Source: Sisyra terminalis (lineage: Eukaryota; Arthropoda; Insecta; Neuroptera; Sisyridae). Taken from it: DNA of 64,000 bases. The stretch is taken from the NCBI GenBank assembly GCA_958496175.1, contig OY292274.1, positions 53,206,630 to 53,270,629 of the forward strand, read 5' to 3'. The notes beneath the pieces are model-generated. The model saw only the letters and a program-made list of their open reading frames with translations. It did no database searches and had not been told where the DNA came from. Both the position numbers and the translations under genes were made by a program. Below are positions 1 through 12,175 of the stretch, one piece after another (position 1 is the first letter of the stretch; each line of letters begins with the position of its first letter).

Positions 1-874
1 CAATTGTTTGATCATTTTTATTGGTTTATCTTATTTAATATAATACAAAATAACTGACAATTTAACATATTTATCACCATTTCAAAAATTTTAAGGAGTT
101 TATTAAAAATCTAGTTATTTTTCCAATTGAGATTTATCTATTCGAGCTAGAAATCTATAAGTATCTTAGCAGTTTCAGCTATTGGCTGACGAACAAATGT
201 ATCGACAAATCGTTAGCTGAAATACTTGTAGATTTGCAAATTTTGAGATTACAAAGTGAAATATCACAAAACTGTTCGGATTTTGAAATGTTGAATCCTC
301 AAATTAATGGAAAATTTTGGAAAAACTAGCGAATAGAGTGTTATCAGTAGACATGTGACCCTAAACTTTGAAATTTCTGTACATTGAAATATACATAAAG
401 AATTATTTTCTATAATTGAAATTTTCATAATTAGACCTACTTATTGTAATCAATTTATATTTATACATAAATTAATTACAATTAGTGCATCATATATGCA
501 CGTAATTAATTATTTTCATATATTTACACTTCGACAAATCACACATTAAAATAACAATAAAATCATCAGGCGCTTCAATATATTGTAAAATACGTATTAC
601 CGAAGACTTTTATATTATCGTTTGTATTTGTATGCGACGTAAAACTCATATTCACAAAAAATTAAATTAAAAATGTGAAAATTCACATTTACAACAATCG
701 ATAAATATTTAACACTTACAAGTTTACTAGTTATGGATATTTCATTAGGGAAATACCGAAACTACCAAAATTGATTGGTTTTTCATTTAAATTGTCCACA
801 AAGAAAACTGCACTTAATTTTCCCATATTTGTTTAGCAATTGTGTTGGCATTTCATTTACGCCAAAGGATATTG
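1..874 (-). other. Probable 3' UTR and downstream flank of fork head
   Basis: This AT-rich sequence follows the fork head stop codon on the minus strand. I see no open frame worth calling. The first canonical AATAAA on the minus strand is at 17-22, with an ATTAAA at 34-39. The 3' UTR therefore either runs almost to the window edge or uses a variant signal. The UTR extent is inferred. Confidence 0.45.
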
Positions 875-2275
875 TCACAAACTCGTTGTTCCCGCCGGTG
901 CAGCGTGGTAAAGAGAACTTTGGTAATAAGGATCATTCCCTAAGGTTCCATGTGAGTGCACCGAATTTGGCAACGGACTTAATGCATTGTATCCTGCATA
1001 TTGTGCCATTTCGTACATTTTTACATCAGTTTTACTTTCCGTTGGCAACAGTCGATTGATAGAAAAGGGATGATTTGACGGTGTGTAACCATTAGGCTCC
1101 TGTTTTAAATGATGATGCGACATGGAACTGTGATGCATAAGTTGGTGCTCAGTTAAAGATGCTAAATGAGCCGGATGACATCGACCTACCATTGCCGCTA
1201 AGTCTTCATGTTGTAGATTTTGTTGGTGTTGCCCGTGATGTTGTTGGTGCCCTTGTTGATGCGCTAATCCTAATTCGCTTCCATGATGTAGCAATGACAT
1301 GGAATCACTTTCTAGTTTCGTAGCATGAATCGCTAACATTGAACTGAGTTGATGTGGATCAGGCGAATTTTTATCATGTTGTAAGTGATGACTCTTGTGG
1401 TGGTTATCTTCATGATGCAAGGGTGTCTTTTTACCCGAATTACTACTAGAATCCATTCCATGCGTGGGCGATTTGTGATTTTGACGTAATAACTCTTTCT
1501 TTTCGTCTTTAAAACGCTTTTGCCGTCGTAAATAACAGCCATTTTCAAACATATTTCCAGAATCTGGGTGTAAAGTCCAAAAAGATCCTTTACCGGGCTT
1601 GTCAGGTGTTCGTGGCACCTTCACGAAACAATCATTAAATGACAAGGAATGTCGAATCGAATTTTGCCATCTTTGTTGATTTTGCCGATAAAAAGGAAAC
1701 AGGTCCATTATAAACTGATAAATTTCAGACAGAGTCAGCATTTTACTGGGAGCGTTTTGAATTGCCATAGTAATTAAGGATATGTAGGAATAGGGTGGTT
1801 TTGCATGGGTATAACTACGACGATAAGTTTTATCGGCTCTAGCCCGTTGTAGTGCCGTGTTTGGTGACGTATCTCCACCGCTTAAGTCGCCCCGTCCGGA
1901 TGTCATACCACCGACGGGAGTTAGTGCACTATTATAGGAATTCATGCTACCCATTGAGGAGCCCATACATGCCGCATTCATATTCGACATTGGAGATCCT
2001 ATTCCTGTGTATCCCATCGCTGAACCTGACATACAATTTCCGTTCATGGCGGACATTGACCCCATAGATCCCATTCCCGAACTGGAAAGCATGTTAGAAC
2101 CGAAAGTTCCGCCTGATTGCGGTGAACAAGAATTCATGGTGGTCATTGAAACGCAAGACATTGAATTCATAGAGTACGTTGGAGTCATAGGTGACATTGC
2201 CGAATTTGCAGTCGCTGCCGCTGTTGACATGGCTGATATAGCCGAATCGGAATAGAGTTTTTGCGATGAAAGCAT
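875..2275 (-). CDS. fkh: Fork head / FoxA transcription factor
   Basis: This is a winged-helix transcription factor of the FoxA class, a nuclear protein that in insects patterns gut, salivary gland and head ectoderm (family knowledge). The open frame continues upstream to 2332, but its first codon there is GTG. The first ATG, at 2303-2305, has T at -3. The ATG at 2273-2275 has AAA before it and begins [11 protein letters not shown], matching the QKLY start of fly Fkh, so I chose it (466 aa). The forkhead domain is at about residues 156-256 (1508-1810). It shows [14 protein letters not shown], the recognition helix [19 protein letters not shown] and the wing sequence [20 protein letters not shown]. 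The N-terminus is Met/Ser-rich and about residues 286-356 are His/Gln-rich. HPFSINRLL (402-410) is the conserved FoxA C-terminal motif and fits an eh1-like Groucho-binding site. The frame has no intron. Confidence 0.97.
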   Translation of the reverse strand: MLSSQKLYSDSAISAMSTAAATANSAMSPMTPTYSMNSMSCVSMTTMNSCSPQSGGTFGSNMLSSSGMGSMGSMSAMNGNCMSGSAMGYTGIGSPMSNMNAACMGSSMGSMNSYNSALTPVGGMTSGRGDLSGGDTSPNTALQRARADKTYRRSYTHAKPPYSYISLITMAIQNAPSKMLTLSEIYQFIMDLFPFYRQNQQRWQNSIRHSLSFNDCFVKVPRTPDKPGKGSFWTLHPDSGNMFENGCYLRRQKRFKDEKKELLRQNHKSPTHGMDSSSNSGKKTPLHHEDNHHKSHHLQHDKNSPDPHQLSSMLAIHATKLESDSMSLLHHGSELGLAHQQGHQQHHGQHQQNLQHEDLAAMVGRCHPAHLASLTEHQLMHHSSMSHHHLKQEPNGYTPSNHPFSINRLLPTESKTDVKMYEMAQYAGYNALSPLPNSVHSHGTLGNDPYYQSSLYHAAPAGTTSL

Positions 2276-3300
2276 TTTAAAATCGAACGGATAGTTTTTC
2301 GTCATAGAATTGAAATCCAATAAACGAACCACACACCAAACACTTAAATGACCGCACGTATAATTATTTTCTTAATTAAATTATCACTTCTTTTAGCATA
2401 TATCGAATTTACTTATTATGATTATGCAGTACAGTAGTTATTAGTATAAGCGGTTGAACAATTTTGTTTACAATAGTTATTTAGAACAAATACACTAAGA
2501 TCAAGATACGTAGTTCAGGGGTAGCCAATAGGTCCAGTATTGGCATCGTAACACAATGGACATTGAACACATGTCCAAGAAGTACAATGATATTAATGTG
2601 GATAGTAATAATAACTACACCAATGACATTTCACTCAAGTCCAAAATCAAACAGCACTAATCTTTGATTATTTAAAAAGTAATCAGAACCGAAAGTTGTG
2701 GAGGTATGAGGACTAATCCGGTATTCAGAGACAGACAAACAGACAAACAGAGGCCGTATGTGTCTCTCTTGTTGACAGGATGCTTCGCAATCAAATACTG
2801 ATTGAAAAAACAAACAGTGTTTTCTATAACGGGGCCCGAACTTGAGTAATACTCTCCACCCCAAGATAAAATACGGGGGATAGTATTTAGTCAAACAAGC
2901 ACAGAAAGATCACAGTGAAGTGTTTGACGACCGAAACAAACCAGGCGCTGCTTCACCATCATGAAATACAAATGGGTCTTACTGACAATTACTGGGCAAA
3001 TGGAGGTGGGGGAAGCAGCCCTACCAGTATGGATCCGCTCAACAACCAACTACAACCCAGTTCCGGTCGGTTTCTATAGCAACGCAAGTATCACAACCTA
3101 TTCTATTCGCGCCTTTATTTGTTCAGGGCGGGTATTTCTTGCCAACTCCACCTCCATTTTACTTTGACAGTTGGATGTCGTCGAAATCAACGACGCTGAC
3201 GACGTTGATGATAATGATGATGATGGAACACGAATCCGAGATGAACTTGTGAAATGTGACCCTTTTGGTGATGATGATGTGGTCATTTTGTGAACTAATC
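2276..3300 (-). promoter_or_regulatory. fork head 5' UTR / proximal promoter block
   Basis: This block lies directly upstream of fork head and is clearly GC-richer than the desert beyond about 3.3 kb. It holds a TTTGTCTG-type microsatellite (about 2729-2750), a GAT/GAC-rich run (about 3185-3230) and a FoxA consensus at 2465-2471. Two short open frames cross it on opposite strands, 2961-3167 plus and 3098-3286 minus. The minus frame is Ser-rich only because of the trinucleotide repeat. No start site can be fixed from sequence alone. A 5' UTR and promoter role is inferred from position and composition. Confidence 0.5.
2465..2471 (+). promoter_or_regulatory. FoxA consensus site upstream of fork head
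   Basis: TGTTTAC matches the core FoxA binding consensus and lies about 190 bp upstream of the chosen start codon. It could allow autoregulation. A 7-bp match in AT-rich DNA is weak evidence on its own. Confidence 0.3.
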
Positions 3301-5650
3301 ATTTGTTAAGTCAGGTTAAATTATTAAATCGTTTAATGTTTCAAAAAAAATAAAATAGTTATATATATGTACTAGTTATCATTCGAATTTTTATTGCTTT
3401 ATCCGCGGTTTTAAATGACACCATAAAAACAGTATGAAGAAACAAAAACTAGCTGTAATAAAAGTATAAGGCAGTTTTAGTGAAAGCTCCTGCAATAAAC
3501 AATATACTATGTGATTACTATGGAAAATAATATTCTTCACACAAATATAATTACCTACACAGCAAATTAAATATCCTTAAAAATTCTGAACTATTTTCAA
3601 TTTTTGTGATTTTAAACATATTATGAAACCATTTCTACATTAATTTTAAAAATCAAACCAAAAAATAAAATTTTAGTGTTTTTCAATTCAGTGAATTAAC
3701 TTTTAGTGAAACACTTGAACTATAAAACTATAATTTTTACAAAAAAAATATATATTTCAGTGTTTTTATTTTGATGTGCCGTTTTATACAATTTGTACCA
3801 ATGGGTAATTCTAAAGCTTATTTGTGTAACTCTAAGCCAAATTTTGTACAATAGTACTTTTTTATTGATTTTCCAATGCGAAATTTCTTTTGACTTTCCT
3901 CTTAATATAAAATAAATCACACTTTGTCCAAAATTTGATTAGATTTGCACAAATTCGTTTAGAACTTCACATATTGTGCAATCCTAAAAATTTCTTCTCG
4001 AAAAATACGTTAACCGATTTATTAAGAACTTTAAACTCCGAGTGATATCTATGTCTTTTTTTTCATTTTGCTTGATTTTATAACAAAAAGTTAAGTACAA
4101 GAAATAAATTAAAATATTTTTCAATTTAAGTGTGTTGATTTCAAAATTTCCCCTTCGTTATGATAGTTGGTTTTTACCTATTTCTCTATTATTTTAGCTA
4201 AAAGAAAATTTCGATTTTCTATTCTATTTCGAAATAATGGCAATTTTATGTTTAATATTTTTCATACGATTTTATTTAGTTACGTGGTAAGTTTTTATTA
4301 AATATTCACTTCAACCCAATATTCGAAGATCACCTATATCTAATCAAAAAATTATTCAACCTTTTCTATAAAATAAGCTGAATTTTAAATTTTAAGTTTT
4401 ACTTATCTATATGTTGAGGAAATCTTTTTATAATTCAAATGAATGTCTCGGTCTTTTCCGATTTAAATTGGGGATGTTTCTATATACTGCAATGGACTAA
4501 TACAAAATAGGTTTTATAAACATAAATTATAGTTTTCCTGATGGTGATACATCAATTCTATTTCTATTAACTTCGTATAAGATTGGAATACTAAAGATAA
4601 AATTTATGAAATTACTCATACTTGTAGATATGATTGTAATTTTTGAGACTTTAATTTCGTATGAAAATAAACTTTTGTTTTAAAAAGCATATGAGTCAAT
4701 GATATAAAATAAAATTAAAGGAAATAGATAACAAAAACTGGAAATTAATGCCTTTATGATTAAGTATACCTACACACATCTATTCAATAGGTATATGAAA
4801 TAAACACACTGACAATAAGAATAAAGGTTTTAAGGCTTTTGATATTTTCATCGTATAATATTATCAGCAGTATAAAAAAACGTTAAAGTGGGCATAAAAG
4901 TAGTTTATGCATATATTTTTCAGAGGGCAATAAACTAATTTAAATTAAATTAATCTAATTAGGCTCTAATATTTATTTCAAAAATATATAGAAATATAAT
5001 AGTTTATTGTAGTTACAAGTACTAATTTTCTGTTTTGTTCAAATTATTCCAAATTTTTTGCGATATATTTTTGACATCTTATACCCTATGACCACAGTAA
5101 GCAGTTAATTGATTTATTTTAATGTTCACGTAATTAAATCAATCCCAATATATCTAATTTTATAGGTTGTAAGAAATTAATAGATTTATAGATAACCGCA
5201 GTGCCATATTATATACGTGGGAGACAGATGATGCACGTGCTTTGAAATCTAAAGATTTAGGAGTTTTTATATACACCAAAAAATACCCAATTGCGCAAAT
5301 TAAAATATTAAAAAAAGCGGATATAACTTTTAAGATGAACGTTATGATACAGTAACCTCCAAAATTTATGTATACTAAGACCCCAGAGCATTTTACTTCA
5401 GTTCTAATTCAAAATAAGTACCAGGTATAAAAAACCGAAGGTACTTAAAACTATTTAATCTGCTTGAGATTTTAGAGTTCTTATAACAAGGTCAAAATTA
5501 ATTAATTTTAATAGTCATAACATTCATTTATAAAATTGTTCAAAAAATAGTATTGATCTTCATAATCCTAACAAGTATTATGTGTATTATTGATTTCCTT
5601 ATCTAAATTAGTTTAGAGTTTAAAGATAATATTTTAAAGGAAAAAAAAGT
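3301..5650. other. AT-rich gene-free stretch
   Basis: I see no coding frame, recognisable repeat or RNA gene here. Homopolymer runs and stop codons are dense on both strands. Confidence 0.6.
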
Positions 5651-5925
5651 ATTTAAATGATATGTCGTTGTAAAGGCTATGAAAATATTTGCTTAATTTT
5701 TAGGGGGTCAAATCAAAGTCTAATGAACGAACGTCAAATGAATGGTCACAGGGTGAAATTATCAAAAGTGATCTTTGGACATGGGTTACTCATCTTATTG
5801 TTGTTTTCTATCAATGGCTTGGAATGGTACTTTGTGTGGAGCATGCTTTAATCGCTGGCTAAAGTCCTGGCGATAAAAGGCTATTGTAAGAAGCGACGGG
5901 TGGCAATTTTACGCTTTATTGAATT
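5650..5925. promoter_or_regulatory. Unique GC-richer island
   Basis: This block stands out in composition from its flanks. It contains a 64-codon plus-strand open frame (5657-5851) that resembles nothing I know and lacks clear splice signals. I favour a conserved non-coding element or an old transposon relic over a gene. Confidence 0.25.
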
Positions 5926-6296
5926 TATTATTATTTTTCATGTTCAGATTTACGACTGTTTATGAAATTTGAGGCATATAAAAGAACATATTAGAAGTAA
6001 TCAACAATCCATTTTTTATTGTATATAGGTATAGCTGCTAAATATTTAAAGAAACCACGTTTTTTATTGAAAATAGGTATCACAAAATAACAATTCTAGT
6101 AAAATTTTTACTCATAAGTTGTAATATAAAATCAATTTTTCGTTATTTATTTGTAGTTTTTACTTTTTGGCGTGGAAAGAGAAATATTCAGTTTTAAGTC
6201 GGTTGTTTTAAGTCATAATTATGACCGATTTTATGGAACTTAACGATAGTTTTTATTTATGTATAGATGCTGATTGATTTACGAATTAATTGGTTC

Positions 6297-6316
6297 ACGG
6301 TAGGTATACCTACCGT
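6297..6316. repeat. Perfect 20-bp palindrome
   Basis: ACGGTAGGTA is followed immediately by its reverse complement. There is no spacer and no mismatch. The role is unknown. Confidence 0.6.
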
Positions 6317-6540
6317 AGTTATACGCAATTGAACATACTCTTTTTAGATATTTATAAATATTTTTTGAAAATTAATTGATCATTACATACAAATATTTTA
6401 TTCGATGCAACAGTTTATTAAATGTGTATTTTTAAAGTTGACAAAATAGTATTTATAAGTGTGATTATGTTTTTCGTAAAAGCAATAAGAAAAATAATAA
6501 TTTTTATATACTACTACAAATAGCAAATTTAAAAAGAAAA

Positions 6541-6588
6541 TATAATCTACACCTACGTTACGCGGACGAAGTCGCGGGGATCAGCTAG
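6541..6588 (+). mobile_element. Helitron-like 3' terminus
   Basis: A GC-rich segment with a short hairpin (CGCG ... CGCG, 6561-6576) is followed by ATCAGCTAG. Helitron 3' ends have a short hairpin followed by CTRR. Only the end is recognisable, and some RTE-type elements in insects carry similar tails, so the class is uncertain. Confidence 0.4.
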
Positions 6589-7485
6589 TAAATTATAAAT
6601 TTTATTTAATTAACAAAATAATATTTTAATATACTTTTTCCTGTTCTTATTATGACGAATAAATTGAAATTTAAGCGGCATTTAGGCTCTCTATCGAATG
6701 TCAATGTGTCGATATAACCACTTGATTATATAGGTATGTGCTTATAAATACAAGTTATAAGTATTAATCGTATAAAATTCTTGTTTGTAAATATTCAGCT
6801 TATAAGTAATACATGTATCGACTACGTACTCTTTTTGTAAATGTATTAATAGAGAAAATCATATCGGATGAAAATTATATATGTCTGGTAGAATTGGTAC
6901 AGTTGGTTACATTTTAGTCATGTGGCCACATTTGTCGCTAGAAACCAGCGACTAGTGACAGTATGAAAATAGTTTCAAAATTATTGCAGAGTATGTTGAT
7001 ATTTATAATAACATTAATTTATTTTACGAAGGTAATTAAGATAAATGGATAGACTCTTATTGGATTAACATTATTTTGATATTTGGAGAAGTTTATCCAT
7101 AGATTTTAAGAAAAGTTAATGGCATTAGCCATGATCCTTTTTAAAGTTACAAAGGTGTCTTTTATATTGCAATTTAATCTTTCCATTTTTTATTCCATAT
7201 GATAGAAAAACAAACTTGTAAAGTGTGAATATTTTTCGATAATTGAAAATTGAAAATGTTGATTTAATTTTTTTTGTCTTCTTTTATCAGTAACAATATA
7301 TTTCTTTATGCGTGAGCTTGTTCTTTATACTCCATATACAAAGTTCTAAAAAAAATAGAGAAACCTCAACTTCAATTCTATAAATACCTTATAAATTCAA
7401 AATAATTTTTTTTTTCAATTTCATATGAAATATATACAACTACATGTACAGAATGTTCCATTAGTATTATCTTCGGACTGGGTAT

Positions 7486-7835
7486 GTAAACTACACATCG
7501 ATTTTTTTCAAATATCAATATATCGTTCATAAACATCGATGTTAAATCATCGAGTGATGGTTTATGAACGATGTTTTATCATAATACCACCATTCGTCCC
7601 CTCTGTGATCTACTGATACATACATAAACAGATACGTCTCTTTGTCACAAGCATAAATTTGTAATTTCCGTTAATTTATATTATAACACGAGACGTTATA
7701 AACTAATAAACTAACGATAGGTAAGGCTAGGTTAAAAATATCAATGAAATCGATATATCGCTAATAAACTTTAACTTTTAGAAATATCGATGTTCTAAAA
7801 TCGACGTTTCTTCTGAACAATGTTACATCCCAATA
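7486..7835. mobile_element. MITE rich in ATCGAT with short terminal inverted repeats
   Basis: The ends read GGGTATGTAAAC and, at the right, GTTACATCCC, imperfect inverted repeats. Inside, TATCGTTCATAAAC and GTTTATGAACGAT form a hairpin around ATCGATG. A shorter relative with the same hexamers and a GTTGCATCCC end lies at 22050-22175. It has no coding capacity. Confidence 0.45.
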
Positions 7836-8049
7836 TCGGACACCGTGAAAAATGCCACCCTTATTACTTAGAGCTTATCTGACATAGTATAGTTACAAGG
7901 TACAATTTTTAAATTACATTTTCAAGCTTCCACACTTAAATTTCATTTGGCCCACCTTTGAATATTTTTTTTCTTCAAGGTATTAGCTTCTTGTGCCTTT
8001 ACTATAAATCTCTCACCAAAGTATATAGGTACTATAAGAAAATAATAAA

Positions 8050-9580
8050 ATTTCAATTTATTATTTCATCTCTCGTTCATATAAATATACCGTAATGGGG
8101 AAAGGGGCTAACTTTAACATTACAACTCTAATTGTGTGGTGATACCGGACAAATTCGTAAGCATTCAAAATAAATGACACAATTATAAAAGGTCTACATG
8201 TAGACATATAATCGAATGCATTTGTACAAGTATGTTTTACTTTCATCTATTTGTTGAAGGTAAATAACTAACTAAACTTTGTTTTTTTCAACGAATACGA
8301 ATTTTTCCTTATCCAAAGAAAGTTTTCAAACTAATTAAATCATAAATTCCAGTCAAAAGCTAACGACAAATATATTTTTAAACACTTTTTAATGAGTTAA
8401 TTTCAACTATTATCTGAAAGCATACTGTTGCATTTAATATAAAATCTAAAGAAGACATTGAAACAGATTCTAAAATTAAATGCAATTGCTTAATAAGAAT
8501 TACGAAAAAATTACAATACAAACTATTGAACAAATAAAAAGAGAATCTAGAAAACTTTACAAACACAAAAGACAAATGTAAATAAATTAAAAACTGAAGG
8601 TTTATGTCGAGTGGATTATACCAATTAACTAATAATCAATAACACAGTATTTACTGTAAATCAAATTGAATTAAATAACTTAAATTAAATGATAATCTAT
8701 TTGTAAACTTAAACGAATAAACATATATAAAAATCTATAGTTTACAATATCAAAATTGATTAAATAAATTTAAACAAATTATTTACAGTAGTTAGAATTC
8801 TTTCGTCCAGAAGCAACCTTACTTTATTGAAACATGTATGAATTATTTATTTGTTCAATACCACACACGTTTTACAATCGTAACTAAACAAGGTAAGTAT
8901 TACAAAAAAAAAAACTGTAAAATACAGGGTTATTCCTACCTGAAAAAAGTCACTAAGATTGACAACAAAATGAGTATGACTTTGCATTTTTAGACATTCA
9001 GCCGACGATATATTGTCGACATTATTATCATTATGTTATTTTTATAAATAATTAATTGAAATCAATCATAATTATCATCGTTTCCAAACGAAGATACACA
9101 CGCATCCCTTATAACTTAAACATATGCCACGGTATACATTTCAGTAAACAAAAATTTCAAAGCCGTTAAGTTTAGGGCGATTAGGAGATCCTTTTTAATG
9201 ATATATTTTTCAAAAATGAAACGACATCAATTATTTTAATGAATATATGCTAATTAATAATTCAAAGTTTGAGTTAATTATTTCTTTCAAATTAATAAAT
9301 ATATCTTAGAATATCTACCGGTACGTTATTATAACCAATGTTATTACGTAACAGTATAGTACTAGGTAATGTATAAGTAAAACTAGTAAATAAAACATTG
9401 TGCTTTAAAACAAAAAGTTTTTTTTTTAAAATATAATCAAACCAAATAACATACAAATAAAAGTTTAGAAATAATAGTTTTGGTCGACAACGATAAATCA
9501 AGTTCAAATAAAGGAAATACTAACAAATATGAACCTAAATATAGAATTGGATTCTAACTTCTTTAATCTTCTTGAAAAAA
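8050..9580. other. AT-rich gene-free stretch
   Basis: Apart from short chance open frames I find no gene, RNA gene or repeat that I can define. Confidence 0.5.
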
Positions 9581-9711
9581 AGGGTATAAGCTTGGATCAG
9601 GAACATCGAGATAATCCGAACTGTTGATAACTATTCCGAATGGGTACGTATTGTTCACTCGAATGCAATGTGTACGTAAACTTTGACAAGCCAGAAATGA
9701 AGAAGCGACGG

Positions 9712-9809
9712 TAATTTTTATTATGGACTGATTTAATCGCGAATTAAATTAAAACAAAGTCGAAAATGCAACGTTGCCAAATTGTGGGTGTGCTGAAGTG
9801 GACTTGCCC
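9712..9809. mobile_element. Partial copy of the GGCTCAAGTG hAT MITE
   Basis: This matches the right half of the MITE found complete at 11951, 34365 and 57950, including GATTTAATCGCGAATTAA and TGTGGGTGTGCT. The left half is missing and the right tip has changed to GACTTGCCC. Confidence 0.7.
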
Positions 9810-9824
9810 AAAGTAGACTTTATT

Positions 9825-9936
9825 TAGAAAATTTAATTTTACATAATACAATATAAATACATATTTGAAAATAACAATCATAGAAAATTTAATTTTACAT
9901 AATACAATATAAATACATATTTGAAAATAACAATCA
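9825..9936. repeat. Exact 56-bp tandem duplication
   Basis: Two adjacent units (9825-9880 and 9881-9936) begin TAGAAAATTTAATTTTACAT and read identically, so the duplication is recent. Confidence 0.8.
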
Positions 9937-10079
9937 CTACTTTATTTCTGACATGTCAAAATTTACGTACAAATTGCATTCGAGTGAACAATACGTACAG
10001 GAATAATATCGAAACCATTCAAAAACAATTCTCAAATTTCGACGTTCCTGATCCAAGCCTATACCAAAAAAAGCTTTAT

Positions 10080-11950
10080 GCTCCTTTCGCCATAGATTTT
10101 CACTGAACAAATTTCATTAAAAACTATGAAATACACGACTGCTAAAACTTTTTAGCGCCTACCAAGGGGCGTCAGCAAACCTTATTGGAAATCAGTGCAC
10201 TATAAAAATGACGTCCACGTTTGATCTGGATTTAGCCACTTAAAATTTTTTATTTGATTGACGAACTTATATGAATTTATGAAAGCTTTTTCTCAAGTTA
10301 TAGGTACACTTAGTATTTGAAGAACAATTATCAGTATGACGTAATTGATAAGGATTAATTTACTTTCTTATTTCTTCTAGTCATCATGAATTCCTTAGTT
10401 AGCTAGAGTTATAACGTATGAAAAATCGTTGGATGTTAAATAGATGAATGGAAAGTTCTAACAATTGGAGTGTAAAAGATTTTTTTTTTCAACTAATGTC
10501 CGAAAAATTATAATGGATAATAGCCACAGGTAACCCACGAGTTACGAATTGGGTACCCTTACCTTATAAAATGAGAAAATAAAGAATAAAAAATAACATA
10601 AATAAATAATAAAATTCAATTTCCAGTAAATTACAATCATTGAAAACAACGTAATAGCAGATCTTTACATTATTAAGCGTTAATATATTTGCCATGTAGC
10701 ATACGTCGCTTATAATGATACTCGCAGTACACTGAACAAAGAGGATACAAAAATTAAACAAAGTGAACATAAGTAATTTATGAAGATAAAAACTAATTAG
10801 AGCACTTGCCACATAGATATGTGCTTTCTCCAATGTCCATAAAGAGCCACATAATGTAAATTGTTATTTCTTACTGTTATTGTAATAAAAATATCAGACA
10901 TGCATTCTGCTATTGCAAGCTTTCAATTGTTTCACTTCTTTAGATTTGATTCATCTTTCGTTTCTATTAGTGAAGAATAAAAAATATTATAAAACAAATC
11001 AAATACTCTAACTTTTGATATAAATGAACAACAGACAAAGGTAATATAGGTAATAAGTCAAAAGTACAGGTAGGTAGTGCATCTACTTTGCACATGATTA
11101 CTTTTATGCATAGGTATTCCTATAAAGAGACTTTTTGAATATGAAAACCTACCTATTAGTCATATTAGTGACAGGAAAATTTTCAATATTTCTTTTGAGA
11201 ATTGCATGTATTTTGAAAATTCAGTAGAAGATAAATATGATTTATTATAAAGTAATAATTAATTTTAATTTTTGAATATAACTATACTTAAACTGTTTAT
11301 TGACTAAACAGAAAAATTAATAAATAAATCAAGATATAATAAATGCTTCGTCTGGGTTATTCACTTCTTTTGAGCTTCCATACTTTAAGTTTACGAGTTT
11401 ACCATGTATCATTCAAAATAAGAAATGGAAAAAAAAAACAGTTGTATAAACATCACACTTTATTTCTGAAATTCAAAGCATGGTACGCAGAAAAATCTAT
11501 AGATCTTTATATTACTGACTTTCATACAAAAATTAGGATATTTATCAATAAATAAATAAATACAAATATAATAATTATAAATAAATACAAGAATATTTTC
11601 TTTTTTGCCAGTAATATGACATTGACTTCCAATAATAAACAAAATTAAATTAAAATTAATAATTTTCTCCTGAAATAAATTATTGTTCCTACTTATGATT
11701 GCGAATTAGTTCTTTTGAAAAGCTTTTGATTGAATTCACTGAAAAAGTAGTTCATAAAATAGCGATTAATAGTTTTTAAATTTTACCAAATAAATTGAAT
11801 TATTTGTTAAAAATATAAATATATTTTAAAAATATAGTACTAAGGTATAGTTTTCTCAAAGAGGTACTTTATTATTGCATGTATTTGTTGATTCCAAATT
11901 ATTAATAAATGTAGCTATATTAACGTTCGCTGATAATGTATTTGGGTTTT
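10080..11950. other. AT-rich gene-free stretch
   Basis: No gene or definable repeat is seen. Open frames here are short, lack splice signals and have AT-driven composition. Confidence 0.5.
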
Positions 11951-12175
11951 GGCTCAAGTGTACTTTAGTACACCCACAATCTGGCAACGTTGCATTTTCG
12001 ACTTTATTTTTAATTTAATTCACGATATTTTTGTTAATTCAATTCTAATATGGTATAATTCTCTCTTTTGTGGCTAAATAATCATTATGAACCGATTTAA
12101 TCGCGAATTAAATTAAAAACAAAGTCGAAAATGCAACATTGCCAGATTGTGGATGTGATAAAGTATACATGAGCC
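11951..12175. mobile_element. hAT-type MITE, copy 1
   Basis: A 225-bp non-coding element with long inverted termini (GGCTCAAGTGTACTTTAG ... CATGAGCC). It is flanked by a perfect 8-bp direct repeat, TGGGTTTT. An 8-bp duplication is the hAT hallmark. The interior is nearly self-complementary around CGACTTT and AAAGTCG. Confidence 0.88.

Larger units (their letters stand above)
9580..10078. repeat. Inverted-repeat element interrupted by other insertions
   Basis: The left arm (about 9583-9700) contains AGCTTGGATCAGGAACATCG and ATTGTTCACTCGAATGCAAT. The right arm (about 9950-10075) contains their reverse complements, CGTTCCTGATCCAAGC and ATTGCATTCGAGTGAACAAT. The centre holds a partial hAT MITE and a 56-bp tandem duplication, so several insertions are nested here. 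Confidence 0.6.

Noticed and set aside
875..2332. fork head protein of 485 residues starting at 2332
   Set aside because: The first codon is GTG. The ATG at 2273-2275 has good context and starts the conserved QKLY region.
3098..3286. Ser-rich secreted or nuclear peptide gene
   Set aside because: The serine run comes from a TCA/GAT trinucleotide repeat, and the block is upstream of fork head on the same strand.
9826..9936. CRISPR-like direct repeat
   Set aside because: Only two adjacent exact units with no spacer, in a eukaryotic genome; a simple tandem duplication.
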